Source: Metridium senile
Lineage: Eukaryota; Cnidaria; Anthozoa; Actiniaria; Metridiidae
Direction: 5' to 3'
Length of the DNA stretch: 64,000 bases
Assembly: GCA_949775045.1 (NCBI GenBank)
Contig: OX459105.1
Span: forward strand, 17,063,353 to 17,127,352
The position numbers and the translations under genes were made by a program. Positions within the stretch are counted from its first letter, which is position 1. Every line of letters starts with the position of its first letter. Below the pieces are notes generated by a model that worked only from the letters and a program-made list of their open reading frames with translations, was not told the origin of the DNA and did no database searches. Shown here piece by piece: positions 1 to 10,813 of this stretch.

Positions 1-133
1 TGAGACACATATGACTTAAAACGCCATTGACATTGTTGTGGAAATGATATGAAATTTTCAGGACACAAAGTACATAGTGTACCGATTTGAACAGTAGCAA
101 AATTTTTTCCAGAAAGAAGTTAATACTATCATG

Positions 134-141
134 TGACGTCA
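134..141. promoter_or_regulatory. Perfect CRE-like palindrome TGACGTCA upstream of the transposase
   Basis: An exact 8-bp CREB/ATF-type site lies about 270 bp upstream of the transposase ATG and recurs at the same offset in every unit (for example 4801-4808). It lies between the divergent Rep and transposase starts, so it could serve either gene. The motif match is direct; the function is inferred. Confidence 0.3.
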
Positions 142-351
142 CTTTTGTTTAAAGTGCTTTAAATGAATGTAAAATTTACATGACAAGACACTTATATGCT
201 CTATATTCGATAACACCCGTGTTCAAAATAAATGTTCTAAGGTAATAAGCAGTCCTTAACACATATATGCTTCGTAGTTGATATATTTATACTATAGCTC
301 GCGCAAAATTGGATAACCATAGTAACGCCCAAAAATGCACGCGCTTAAGGC

Positions 352-1601
352 GTACGCAACAATACACGTCATTGTGAAGATATCAACGTTTGGAGAGGGT
401 GAAAATGGTCTTCAAAGGCAAGATTAATGCCTATAAATGTGCCAGAGCGTATGTTCTGTTTAGAAAAAACACATACTCTCTTTCGGAAATAGCAGAGATG
501 TGTTCTATATCAAAAAGCAGTGTAAGAAGAATTGGTTTAAACAAAATGAAGCGGAATTCAAAACAACCCGACAAGAAAAGTAAGTTGGGAAGAAAGACTA
601 ACTTAACTGACAGAGAAAGAAGAATTCTATCCAGGGGAATCAAAAGGATCAGGAAAGAGGACGTAAATTTTACAGTGAAATCTTTAATAGAGTATTGCGG
701 GCTTTCGCAGCGGAAAACAAGCTACCGGACTTACCTCAGAGAAATAAAAAGATTAGGGTACAAGAGTTTACAGACAAGAAGAAAGGGACTAATCAGTGAA
801 TCTGACAGAAAGAAAAGACTTAAATTTGCAAAAGACAATGTTAAAACATTGAAAACTACACCAAACTATTGGACGGAGGACATGGTATTTTATCTTGACG
901 GAGTTTCTTTTATTCATAAGTACAATCCGAAAGCAAATGCAATGAGTCCTAAAGGGAGGGTTTGGAGAAAAAGAAATGAGGGATTACAAATAACATCTAA
1001 GGGTTCGAAGAGTCTAGCAGGAGGAAGAAGGCTCCACCTTTTGGTTCTTATTAGTTATAGACAAGGTGCTATTTTTATTGAACAATACCACAAAATGGAT
1101 GGCGAGTATTTCGCTGACTTTATTACTAGAAATTTTGAAAACATTTTCAAAAAGTTTTCAAAAACCAAAGCCAGAAAATTTGTTATGGACAACGATCCTA
1201 GTCAAAATAGCTCATTAGCTAAAAAAGCACTAAAAAAATCAAAGGCTACAATGGTGTGTATTCCTGCAAGGTCTCCAGACCTAAATCCGATTGAAAATAT
1301 TTTTAATTTAGTTAAAAGAAAAATAAATAATGATGCTATAGAGCAAAATATTCTTAAAGAGAATTTTGAAACTTTTAAAGAACGTGTTATTGATACTTTA
1401 TATTCGTTTGATACAACTGTCATAGACAAAACTATTCAAAGCATTCCCAAAAGACTTGAAGATATTATTAAATCCAAGGGATTAAGAACTAAATATTAGA
1501 TTTACTACCTTGTATTAGTACATCCATTTTGCCTTTAAAGACCATTTTCACTCTCTTCACTGTCTTATGAAATTGATATTTTCACAATCACATTGTTGTC
1601 A
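352..1601. mobile_element. Inverted repeats enclosing the transposase gene (Tc1-like module)
   Basis: The sequence around the transposase start (352-431) is repeated in inverse orientation just after its stop (1521-1601). The best block is GTGAAAATGGTCTT followed by YAAAGGCAA. A second block, GTGAARATATCAA, lies outside it with a small gap. The arms differ by several substitutions and a short indel, so they are not a recent perfect palindrome. The same module recurs in all five units at the same offset. It could be an old Tc1-like element captured inside the larger unit, or the functional transposase-binding ends. I do not see a clear flanking TA duplication. Confidence 0.6.
405..1499 (+). 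CDS. Tc1/mariner-like (IS630 superfamily) DD34E transposase, unit 1
   Basis: Predicted cut-and-paste transposase of 364 residues. The open frame runs upstream to a TTG at 390, but the first ATG is at 405. The N-terminal third is a basic helix-turn-helix region (about residues 10-45, around SLSEIAEMCSISKSSVRR) followed by a second predicted DNA-binding stretch. The RNase H-like core has Asp165 (in FYLDGVSF), Asp262 (in VMDNDPSQN) and Glu297 (in SPDLNPIEN). Exactly 34 residues separate the last two, which is the Tc1-type DD34E spacing. The frame is intact, and an AATAAA lies at 1689-1694. The ATG sits inside the left arm of an inverted repeat (352-431 / 1521-1601) that encloses the gene like the ends of a Tc1 element. 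It converges on the Rep gene of the same unit. Confidence 0.93.
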   Translation: MVFKGKINAYKCARAYVLFRKNTYSLSEIAEMCSISKSSVRRIGLNKMKRNSKQPDKKSKLGRKTNLTDRERRILSRGIKRIRKEDVNFTVKSLIEYCGLSQRKTSYRTYLREIKRLGYKSLQTRRKGLISESDRKKRLKFAKDNVKTLKTTPNYWTEDMVFYLDGVSFIHKYNPKANAMSPKGRVWRKRNEGLQITSKGSKSLAGGRRLHLLVLISYRQGAIFIEQYHKMDGEYFADFITRNFENIFKKFSKTKARKFVMDNDPSQNSSLAKKALKKSKATMVCIPARSPDLNPIENIFNLVKRKINNDAIEQNILKENFETFKERVIDTLYSFDTTVIDKTIQSIPKRLEDIIKSKGLRTKY

Positions 1602-1644
1602 CGTAATCAGTATTTATATAGTGTGCAGTGTCTTCTGTGCAGAA

Positions 1645-2016
1645 CACGGTTCTCCATTGTAAAATCGTAATGATTCACTAAGTGCAACAATAAAAAGAGC
1701 TTAGACCTTGATCAATGTTTTATTGATGTTTATTCTAACTATTTCCTACAGAAATTATATTCAAAAAGCCTAACATGCCCATTTTATCAACGGTACTCCA
1801 CACAAAACTTGTATTAATTGTTTTGAACATGTCTTCATCTTTTTATAAGTGATTCAACGTGGAGTACCGTTGGTTTTGAGTTAAATACTACAATTTGAAA
1901 TATAAACTAAACGTCAGACAATTAAAGAATATATACAAACCCTATTGTTGAAAAAATTGGAGGGATATTTGTTTAATTTGGGGAGTAATCTATTATTTAA
2001 CAGTGGAGAACCGTTG
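1645..2016. promoter_or_regulatory. Nested inverted iteron-like repeats; candidate Rep-binding or replication origin (unit 1)
   Basis: Four copies of a motif close to CAACGGTWCTCCAC lie between the 3' ends of the two genes. Two read forward (1645-1657 and 1788-1801) and two read in reverse (1859-1872 and 2003-2016). The inner pair forms a perfect 14-bp inverted repeat around a 57-bp loop; the outer pair matches over about 10 bp. The outer-to-inner spacing is similar on both sides (about 140 and 130 bp), which makes a symmetrical array. Rep proteins of the HUH class commonly bind short iterated or inverted motifs at their origins, hence the inference. The block recurs at 6312-6683, 10959-11330, 15662-16033 and 20355-20726. 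Confidence 0.55.
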
Positions 2017-2213
2017 CTATTTCACGGACAACTATATACAAGCGCACATGGTGTTGAATGACACATTACAGACGTCATGTCTATACAAACAATGTTTTCT
2101 TTAATGTATTATCTCTGTATAGAGATAATAAATATATTTATATCTATAGTATAAGTATAGATATATATATATCTATGTAGTATAGATATAAAGATATTTA
2201 TATTTATTACACA

Positions 2214-2343
<130 letters not shown>

Positions 2344-2456
2344 ATAAATATATAGACAGACAGACAGACAGACAGACAAAAATGTATGTACACAAATTTA
2401 TTAGCAAAAATGTATGTACAAAAATTTATTAGCATACATACATATTCTTTGTTCAT

Positions 2457-3800
2457 TTATTTATTAGTTAAAATAAGTTCTGAGAAACAACGTGCGCATG
2501 GTTTCATTGCACATTGCTCAACCTCTGGTATTTGTCTCCAAAATTCGAAATAATGCCAGCGTACTCTCATCATATCAGTATTAATTCGATCTATTGATCC
2601 TCCCTTTATCATAACGAGTGGGGCATCTGCAGTCGCGAAAAAGGGTGAGTCCTTGTCGAAGAGAATGTCTTGTTGTACAAAACTTTTAGGTGCGGCTAAG
2701 TGCATAGTATCCCCTTCAAGCATTTGCAAGAAATCGGACCATGCGATTATAGAAGGCGACCATCTAAAGTCATTGAGGATTATTACTTCTGACTCCTCTG
2801 CACCCACCCACGCAAAACCACCAGTTGCCGGGTTCACAAAAGCATGGTAAATAGCTTTCAGAGGTGAAATCATGAATGTTTTACCTGAGTTTGCCGGTCC
2901 ATATATATATATGTTTCGATATTTTGCACGTCCATAGTGAAGTGCTGAGTAAATTGCGCTAGCATAGACATGCACATTTATTTCATTTCGGTGAAGTATC
3001 TGTAGTGCGGCCGCTAGCCATTTCTTTTCACATCCTTCTATACAGTGTTTTTCACCTTCCTCTACTAGTAGTTCTATGCGACTTTTATTCAAGCGTTCTT
3101 GTTTCTTTTCAGCATCTTGCAGTTGTGAAGATATAGATAATGCTTCATTTACTACTCTGATCCCTCTATTCGCTATAAATTGTGCAAGATCTTTTTTTCC
3201 CTCTTTCTCCTGTTTTGCTGCATAGGCCATTAGATCGAGCCGAGTCTTGATATTATTGTTTCGAATAATAGTGGTTACTTCGTAGACGCTTAGCATTCGT
3301 TTTCTTTTCTTCTTTTGCTTCTTCTTGGGGCCACTGTCTTGGCCATCAGCTCGACGAGATGTTGTAGCTGCAGAGGCTGCAGTAGTTCTCGGTTCGTCCT
3401 CTAAGCTTGGATGGTCGGGCGATAAAAACGGTGTTGTATCTTCTTTTGTGCAGTAGCGATAAGCACTATAATAGTTACTATGATTGTTGCTGAAATTGAC
3501 TTGAATTCCAAACCTTGCATCTAATGTATCACGAACTAGAAGCCATCTACTTCTTTTGTTGAGCTTTAGAGCCATATGGTAGTGATATACTTTGTCGGAC
3601 AGGTTGTTGTTTGTATCGTTGTGATTATGCTCTTCTTTAGCGACTATAAACTGTACAATACGCGATGTCGTTGATGTACCCCATGCATTACGAACAATAT
3701 TTGCAAACGATTCACGAGAATGGACTTTTTCGGGATCTGCTCGACTGTATGTAACTAAATAGACCAAACGTTGCGAACGATTCGGCATTGACTCTGCCAT
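2457..3800 (-). CDS. Rep protein: HUH endonuclease plus SF3 helicase, unit 1
   Basis: Predicted replication initiator of 447 residues, starting at the first ATG at 3800 (the frame opens slightly earlier at a GTG). The N-terminal nickase domain shows motif 1 YLVTYS (residues 14-19), motif 2 HYHMAL with metal-binding His73 and His75, and motif 3 YCTK with candidate nicking Tyr116 and Lys119. A lysine-rich stretch near residues 153-165 could be a nuclear signal. The C-terminal superfamily 3 helicase has Walker A GPANSGKT (301-308), a Walker B-like VIILNDF and a motif C-like FFATADAP. This domain order is that of CRESS-DNA virus and parvovirus replication proteins. Motif B/C residues differ from the classic viral forms, so assignment to a named family is left open. 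An AATAAA lies at 2430-2425. Confidence 0.9.
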   Translation of the reverse strand: MAESMPNRSQRLVYLVTYSRADPEKVHSRESFANIVRNAWGTSTTSRIVQFIVAKEEHNHNDTNNNLSDKVYHYHMALKLNKRSRWLLVRDTLDARFGIQVNFSNNHSNYYSAYRYCTKEDTTPFLSPDHPSLEDEPRTTAASAATTSRRADGQDSGPKKKQKKKRKRMLSVYEVTTIIRNNNIKTRLDLMAYAAKQEKEGKKDLAQFIANRGIRVVNEALSISSQLQDAEKKQERLNKSRIELLVEEGEKHCIEGCEKKWLAAALQILHRNEINVHVYASAIYSALHYGRAKYRNIYIYGPANSGKTFMISPLKAIYHAFVNPATGGFAWVGAEESEVIILNDFRWSPSIIAWSDFLQMLEGDTMHLAAPKSFVQQDILFDKDSPFFATADAPLVMIKGGSIDRINTDMMRVRWHYFEFWRQIPEVEQCAMKPCARCFSELILTNK

Positions 3801-4378
3801 GATCACAATGTGAACTTCAAATAGACGTTTTCTGCTCAGTTGTTGTATAATGTTCTTTATGTATAACGCTTTGAAGTATGAGATTTATTTTACAAATGCA
3901 CAACTTTTATAATGTACCAAACCAGTGACGTGCATCTTTTGCAATATGTGACGTTTGCGCTATTACGTACAAAATGTAGCAATTTTGAGGCGCGTCAATT
4001 ATAGCATATACGTCAAAAGTAACTTCACATTCGTAGGTATTTACATAAGATGTAGTTGATAAGAAAATCATTGTTTAAAGAGAACGTGGTTATTATTGGA
4101 TTAACTGTGAAGGTGATGATATCTTTTCTGATAATTACTTCATTCTATTAAGTTAGAGACCTTTTAAACTATTTTTTTGGTGTATCCCCTTGTTACGTTG
4201 GCATAATTTCGCACTTAAATATAAGGGTTGCTACGGCAAAATGACATTTCCACTAGTTTTCATGTCGTTAGGGGTCGGATATACACATATTACATATCAA
4301 TCTTTTCCTTTCAGGGCATAGCTTGTAATTAGGAACGCTTCTGACCTCTTACTCGTTTATTTTTAATGAAATTCCACA

Positions 4379-4679
4379 ATATGTCCCTCAGACAATCATT
4401 GCCAAAATGTGTTGGCACGATCACATTTCGGACACTTTTTTGTGGGTCTATCATTTTTTTCATTTATGAGGATAAGTTTGTCTACCCCCCTCCCCCAATA
4501 CAATGTTGCTGTTTTTCATGAAAGAGTACAAGAGTTGGAAATGTTTCCCGCGATTGACAAGGTTCATATACCCCTCCAGCAACATTGACAGGGGGAGGGG
4601 GGGGTATTACAGATATAGGAACATAACAAAATCAACAATCGTGCCAACAGTTTTGTCAATGATTGTCTGAGACACATAT
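4379..4679. repeat. Large imperfect palindrome between units 1 and 2 (candidate terminal hairpin or ITR junction)
   Basis: The outer arms (about 4379-4424 and 4634-4679) match in inverse orientation over about 45 bp with a handful of mismatches, centred on CTCAGACAATCATTG and TTGGCACGAT. A second pair of arms (about 4484-4512 and 4580-4610) shares a C-rich run followed by CAATGTTGCTG. The centre near 4537-4548 is the small hairpin GGAAATGTTTCC. The whole segment can therefore fold into one long cruciform. It lies between the divergent Rep and transposase genes. Equivalent palindromes are at 9026-9326, 13729-14029 and 18422-18722, with a truncated one at 23117-23381. Confidence 0.75.
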
Positions 4680-5071
4680 GACTTAAAACGCCATTGACAT
4701 TGTTGTGGAAATGATATGAAATTTTCAGGACACAAAGTACATAGTGTACCGATTTGAACAGTAGCAAAATTTTTTCCAGAAAGAAGTTAATACTATCATG
4801 TGACGTCACTTTTGTTTAAAGTGCTTTAAATGAATGTAAAATTTACATGACAAGACACTTATATGCTCTATATTCGATAACACCCGTGTTCAAAATAAAT
4901 GTTCTAAGGTAATAAGCAGTCCTTAACACATATATGCTTCGTAGTTGATATATTTATACTATAGCTCGCGCAAAATTGGATAACCATAGTAACGCCCAAA
5001 AATGCACGCGCTTAAGGCGTACGCAACAATACACGTCATTGTGAAGATATCAACGTTTGGAGAGGGTGAAA

Positions 5072-6166
5072 ATGGTCTTCAAAGGCAAGATTAATGCCTA
5101 TAAATGTGCCAGAGCGTATGTTCTGTTTAGAAAAAACACATACTCTCTTTCGGAAATAGCAGAGATGTGTTCTATATCAAAAAGCAGTGTAAGAAGAATT
5201 GGTTTAAACAAAATGAAGCGGAATTCAAAACAACCCGACAAGAAAAGTAAGTTGGGAAGAAAGACTAACTTAACTGACAGAGAAAGAAGAATTCTATCCA
5301 GGGGAATCAAAAGGATCAGGAAAGAGGACGTAAATTTTACAGTGAAATCTTTAATAGAGTATTGCGGGCTTTCGCAGCGGAAAACAAGCTACCGGACTTA
5401 CCTCAGAGAAATAAAAAGATTAGGGTACAAGAGTTTACAGACAAGAAGAAAGGGACTAATCAGTGAATCTGACAGAAAGAAAAGACTTAAATTTGCAAAA
5501 GACAATGTTAAAACATTGAAAACTACACCAAACTATTGGACGGAGGACATGGTATTTTATCTTGACGGAGTTTCTTTTATTCATAAGTACAATCCGAAAG
5601 CAAATGCAATGAGTCCTAAAGGGAGGGTTTGGAGAAAAAGAAATGAGGGATTACAAATAACATCTAAGGGTTCGAAGAGTCTAGCAGGAGGAAGAAGGCT
5701 CCACCTTTTGGTTCTTATTAGTTATAGACAAGGTGCTATTTTTATTGAACAATACCACAAAATGGATGGCGAGTATTTCGCTGACTTTATTACTAGAAAT
5801 TTTGAAAACATTTTCAAAAAGTTTTCAAAAACCAAAGCCAGAAAATTTGTTATGGACAACGATCCTAGTCAAAATAGCTCATTAGCTAAAAAAGCACTAA
5901 AAAAATCAAAGGCTACAATGGTGTGTATTCCTGCAAGGTCTCCAGACCTAAATCCGATTGAAAATATTTTTAATTTAGTTAAAAGAAAAATAAATAATGA
6001 TGCTATAGAGCAAAATATTCTTAAAGAGAATTTTGAAACTTTTAAAGAACGTGTTATTGATACTTTATATTCGTTTGATACAACTGTCATAGACAAAACT
6101 ATTCAAAGCATTCCCAAAAGACTTGAAGATATTATTAAATCCAAGGGATTAAGAACTAAATATTAG
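5072..6166 (+). CDS. DD34E Tc1/mariner-like transposase, unit 2
   Basis: Second intact copy, with a protein identical to that at 405-1499, including the ATG choice and the catalytic triad Asp165, Asp262 and Glu297. Its inverted-repeat arms are at about 5019-5098 and 6188-6268. It is preceded by the palindrome at 4379-4679. Confidence 0.93.
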   Translation: MVFKGKINAYKCARAYVLFRKNTYSLSEIAEMCSISKSSVRRIGLNKMKRNSKQPDKKSKLGRKTNLTDRERRILSRGIKRIRKEDVNFTVKSLIEYCGLSQRKTSYRTYLREIKRLGYKSLQTRRKGLISESDRKKRLKFAKDNVKTLKTTPNYWTEDMVFYLDGVSFIHKYNPKANAMSPKGRVWRKRNEGLQITSKGSKSLAGGRRLHLLVLISYRQGAIFIEQYHKMDGEYFADFITRNFENIFKKFSKTKARKFVMDNDPSQNSSLAKKALKKSKATMVCIPARSPDLNPIENIFNLVKRKINNDAIEQNILKENFETFKERVIDTLYSFDTTVIDKTIQSIPKRLEDIIKSKGLRTKY

Positions 6167-6904
6167 ATTTACTACCTTGTATTAGTACATCCATTTTGCC
6201 TTTAAAGACCATTTTCACTCTCTTCACTGTCTTATGAAATTGATATTTTCACAATCACATTGTTGTCACGTAATCAGTATTTATATAGTGTGCAGTGTCT
6301 TCTGTGCAGAACACGGTTCTCCATTGTAAAATCGTAATGATTCACTAAGTGCAACAATAAAAAGAGCTTAGACCTTGATCAATGTTTTATTGATGTTTAT
6401 TCTAACTATTTCCTACAGAAATTATATTCAAAAAGCCTAACATGCCCATTTTATCAACGGTACTCCACACAAAACTTGTATTAATTGTTTTGAACATGTC
6501 TTCATCTTTTTATAAGTGATTCAACGTGGAGTACCGTTGGTTTTGAGTTAAATACTACAATTTGAAATATAAACTAAACGTCAGACAATTAAAGAATATA
6601 TACAAACCCTATTGTTGAAAAAATTGGAGGGATATTTGTTTAATTTGGGGAGTAATCTATTATTTAACAGTGGAGAACCGTTGCTATTTCACGGACAACT
6701 ATATACAAGCGCACATGGTGTTGAATGACACATTACAGACGTCATGTCTATACAAACAATGTTTTCTTTAATGTATTATCTCTGTATAGAGATAATAAAT
6801 ATATTTATATCTATAGTATAAGTATAGATATATATATATCTATGTAGTATAGATATAAAGATATTTATATTTATTACACATATATTATATATATATATAT
6901 AGAT

Positions 6905-6985
<81 letters not shown>

Positions 6986-7103
6986 TAGATATAAATATAT
7001 AGACAGACAGACAGACAGACAGACAAAAATGTATGTACACAAATTTATTAGCAAAAATGTATGTACAAAAATTTATTAGCATACATACATATTCTTTGTT
7101 CAT

Positions 7104-8447
7104 TTATTTATTAGTTAAAATAAGTTCTGAGAAACAACGTGCGCATGGTTTCATTGCACATTGCTCAACCTCTGGTATTTGTCTCCAAAATTCGAAATAA
7201 TGCCAGCGTACTCTCATCATATCAGTATTAATTCGATCTATTGATCCTCCCTTTATCATAACGAGTGGGGCATCTGCAGTCGCGAAAAAGGGTGAGTCCT
7301 TGTCGAAGAGAATGTCTTGTTGTACAAAACTTTTAGGTGCGGCTAAGTGCATAGTATCCCCTTCAAGCATTTGCAAGAAATCGGACCATGCGATTATAGA
7401 AGGCGACCATCTAAAGTCATTGAGGATTATTACTTCTGACTCCTCTGCACCCACCCACGCAAAACCACCAGTTGCCGGGTTCACAAAAGCATGGTAAATA
7501 GCTTTCAGAGGTGAAATCATGAATGTTTTACCTGAGTTTGCCGGTCCATATATATATATGTTTCGATATTTTGCACGTCCATAGTGAAGTGCTGAGTAAA
7601 TTGCGCTAGCATAGACATGCACATTTATTTCATTTCGGTGAAGTATCTGTAGTGCGGCCGCTAGCCATTTCTTTTCACATCCTTCTATACAGTGTTTTTC
7701 ACCTTCCTCTACTAGTAGTTCTATGCGACTTTTATTCAAGCGTTCTTGTTTCTTTTCAGCATCTTGCAGTTGTGAAGATATAGATAATGCTTCATTTACT
7801 ACTCTGATCCCTCTATTCGCTATAAATTGTGCAAGATCTTTTTTTCCCTCTTTCTCCTGTTTTGCTGCATAGGCCATTAGATCGAGCCGAGTCTTGATAT
7901 TATTGTTTCGAATAATAGTGGTTACTTCGTAGACGCTTAGCATTCGTTTTCTTTTCTTCTTTTGCTTCTTCTTGGGGCCACTGTCTTGGCCATCAGCTCG
8001 ACGAGATGTTGTAGCTGCAGAGGCTGCAGTAGTTCTCGGTTCGTCCTCTAAGCTTGGATGGTCGGGCGATAAAAACGGTGTTGTATCTTCTTTTGTGCAG
8101 TAGCGATAAGCACTATAATAGTTACTATGATTGTTGCTGAAATTGACTTGAATTCCAAACCTTGCATCTAATGTATCACGAACTAGAAGCCATCTACTTC
8201 TTTTGTTGAGCTTTAGAGCCATATGGTAGTGATATACTTTGTCGGACAGGTTGTTGTTTGTATCGTTGTGATTATGCTCTTCTTTAGCGACTATAAACTG
8301 TACAATACGCGATGTCGTTGATGTACCCCATGCATTACGAACAATATTTGCAAACGATTCACGAGAATGGACTTTTTCGGGATCTGCTCGACTGTATGTA
8401 ACTAAATAGACCAAACGTTGCGAACGATTCGGCATTGACTCTGCCAT
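7104..8447 (-). CDS. Rep protein (HUH endonuclease plus SF3 helicase), unit 2
   Basis: Second intact copy, identical in protein to the unit 1 Rep (447 residues; HYH motif, YCTK motif, Walker A GPANSGKT). The first ATG at 8447 is taken as the start because the upstream in-frame codon is GTG. The TA tract beyond its stop is the shortest of the five. Confidence 0.9.
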   Translation of the reverse strand: MAESMPNRSQRLVYLVTYSRADPEKVHSRESFANIVRNAWGTSTTSRIVQFIVAKEEHNHNDTNNNLSDKVYHYHMALKLNKRSRWLLVRDTLDARFGIQVNFSNNHSNYYSAYRYCTKEDTTPFLSPDHPSLEDEPRTTAASAATTSRRADGQDSGPKKKQKKKRKRMLSVYEVTTIIRNNNIKTRLDLMAYAAKQEKEGKKDLAQFIANRGIRVVNEALSISSQLQDAEKKQERLNKSRIELLVEEGEKHCIEGCEKKWLAAALQILHRNEINVHVYASAIYSALHYGRAKYRNIYIYGPANSGKTFMISPLKAIYHAFVNPATGGFAWVGAEESEVIILNDFRWSPSIIAWSDFLQMLEGDTMHLAAPKSFVQQDILFDKDSPFFATADAPLVMIKGGSIDRINTDMMRVRWHYFEFWRQIPEVEQCAMKPCARCFSELILTNK

Positions 8448-9025
8448 GATCACAATGTGAACTTCAAATAGACGTTTTCTGCTCAGTTGTTGTATAATGT
8501 TCTTTATGTATAACGCTTTGAAGTATGAGATTTATTTTACAAATGCACAACTTTTATAATGTACCAAACCAGTGACGTGCATCTTTTGCAATATGTGACG
8601 TTTGCGCTATTACGTACAAAATGTAGCAATTTTGAGGCGCGTCAATTATAGCATATACGTCAAAAGTAACTTCACATTCGTAGGTATTTACATAAGATGT
8701 AGTTGATAAGAAAATCATTGTTTAAAGAGAACGTGGTTATTATTGGATTAACTGTGAAGGTGATGATATCTTTTCTGATAATTACTTCATTCTATTAAGT
8801 TAGAGACCTTTTAAACTATTTTTTTGGTGTATCCCCTTGTTACGTTGGCATAATTTCGCACTTAAATATAAGGGTTGCTACGGCAAAATGACATTTCCAC
8901 TAGTTTTCATGTCGTTAGGGGTCGGATATACACATATTACATATCAATCTTTTCCTTTCAGGGCATAGCTTGTAATTAGGAACGCTTCTGACCTCTTACT
9001 CGTTTATTTTTAATGAAATTCCACA

Positions 9026-9326
9026 ATATGTCCCTCAGACAATCATTGCCAAAATGTGTTGGCACGATCACATTTCGGACACTTTTTTGTGGGTCTATCA
9101 TTTTTTTCATTTATGAGGATAAGTTTGTCTACCCCCCTCCCCCAATACAATGTTGCTGTTTTTCATGAAAGAGTACAAGAGTTGGAAATGTTTCCCGCGA
9201 TTGACAAGGTTCATATACCCCTCCAGCAACATTGACAGGGGGAGGGGGGGGTATTACAGATATAGGAACATAACAAAATCAACAATCGTGCCAACAGTTT
9301 TGTCAATGATTGTCTGAGACACATAT
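9026..9326. repeat. Large imperfect palindrome between units 2 and 3
   Basis: Same sequence and fold as the palindrome at 4379-4679, at the unit 2/3 junction. Confidence 0.75.
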
Positions 9327-9718
9327 GACTTAAAACGCCATTGACATTGTTGTGGAAATGATATGAAATTTTCAGGACACAAAGTACATAGTGTACCGAT
9401 TTGAACAGTAGCAAAATTTTTTCCAGAAAGAAGTTAATACTATCATGTGACGTCACTTTTGTTTAAAGTGCTTTAAATGAATGTAAAATTTACATGACAA
9501 GACACTTATATGCTCTATATTCGATAACACCCGTGTTCAAAATAAATGTTCTAAGGTAATAAGCAGTCCTTAACACATATATGCTTCGTAGTTGATATAT
9601 TTATACTATAGCTCGCGCAAAATTGGATAACCATAGTAACGCCCAAAAATGCACGCGCTTAAGGCGTACGCAACAATACACGTCATTGTGAAGATATCAA
9701 CGTTTGGAGAGGGTGAAA

Positions 9719-10813
9719 ATGGTCTTCAAAGGCAAGATTAATGCCTATAAATGTGCCAGAGCGTATGTTCTGTTTAGAAAAAACACATACTCTCTTTCGG
9801 AAATAGCAGAGATGTGTTCTATATCAAAAAGCAGTGTAAGAAGAATTGGTTTAAACAAAATGAAGCGGAATTCAAAACAACCCGACAAGAAAAGTAAGTT
9901 GGGAAGAAAGACTAACTTAACTGACAGAGAAAGAAGAATTCTATCCAGGGGAATCAAAAGGATCAGGAAAGAGGACGTAAATTTTACAGTGAAATCTTTA
10001 ATAGAGTATTGCGGGCTTTCGCAGCGGAAAACAAGCTACCGGACTTACCTCAGAGAAATAAAAAGATTAGGGTACAAGAGTTTACAGACAAGAAGAAAGG
10101 GACTAATCAGTGAATCTGACAGAAAGAAAAGACTTAAATTTGCAAAAGACAATGTTAAAACATTGAAAACTACACCAAACTATTGGACGGAGGACATGGT
10201 ATTTTATCTTGACGGAGTTTCTTTTATTCATAAGTACAATCCGAAAGCAAATGCAATGAGTCCTAAAGGGAGGGTTTGGAGAAAAAGAAATGAGGGATTA
10301 CAAATAACATCTAAGGGTTCGAAGAGTCTAGCAGGAGGAAGAAGGCTCCACCTTTTGGTTCTTATTAGTTATAGACAAGGTGCTATTTTTATTGAACAAT
10401 ACCACAAAATGGATGGCGAGTATTTCGCTGACTTTATTACTAGAAATTTTGAAAACATTTTCAAAAAGTTTTCAAAAACCAAAGCCAGAAAATTTGTTAT
10501 GGACAACGATCCTAGTCAAAATAGCTCATTAGCTAAAAAAGCACTAAAAAAATCAAAGGCTACAATGGTGTGTATTCCTGCAAGGTCTCCAGACCTAAAT
10601 CCGATTGAAAATATTTTTAATTTAGTTAAAAGAAAAATAAATAATGATGCTATAGAGCAAAATATTCTTAAAGAGAATTTTGAAACTTTTAAAGAACGTG
10701 TTATTGATACTTTATATTCGTTTGATACAACTGTCATAGACAAAACTATTCAAAGCATTCCCAAAAGACTTGAAGATATTATTAAATCCAAGGGATTAAG
10801 AACTAAATATTAG
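9719..10813 (+). CDS. DD34E Tc1/mariner-like transposase, unit 3
   Basis: Third intact copy, identical in protein to that at 405-1499. The catalytic residues and the enclosing inverted repeats are retained. Confidence 0.93.
   Translation: MVFKGKINAYKCARAYVLFRKNTYSLSEIAEMCSISKSSVRRIGLNKMKRNSKQPDKKSKLGRKTNLTDRERRILSRGIKRIRKEDVNFTVKSLIEYCGLSQRKTSYRTYLREIKRLGYKSLQTRRKGLISESDRKKRLKFAKDNVKTLKTTPNYWTEDMVFYLDGVSFIHKYNPKANAMSPKGRVWRKRNEGLQITSKGSKSLAGGRRLHLLVLISYRQGAIFIEQYHKMDGEYFADFITRNFENIFKKFSKTKARKFVMDNDPSQNSSLAKKALKKSKATMVCIPARSPDLNPIENIFNLVKRKINNDAIEQNILKENFETFKERVIDTLYSFDTTVIDKTIQSIPKRLEDIIKSKGLRTKY

Noticed and set aside
2653..2850. 65-codon plus-strand frame repeated in every unit
   Set aside because: It lies antisense within the Rep helicase region, whose own frame explains the sequence.
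4564..4809. 81-codon minus-strand frame across the palindrome
   Set aside because: It overlaps the inverted repeat and the C/G-run, shows no domain, and the repeat structure explains the conservation between units.
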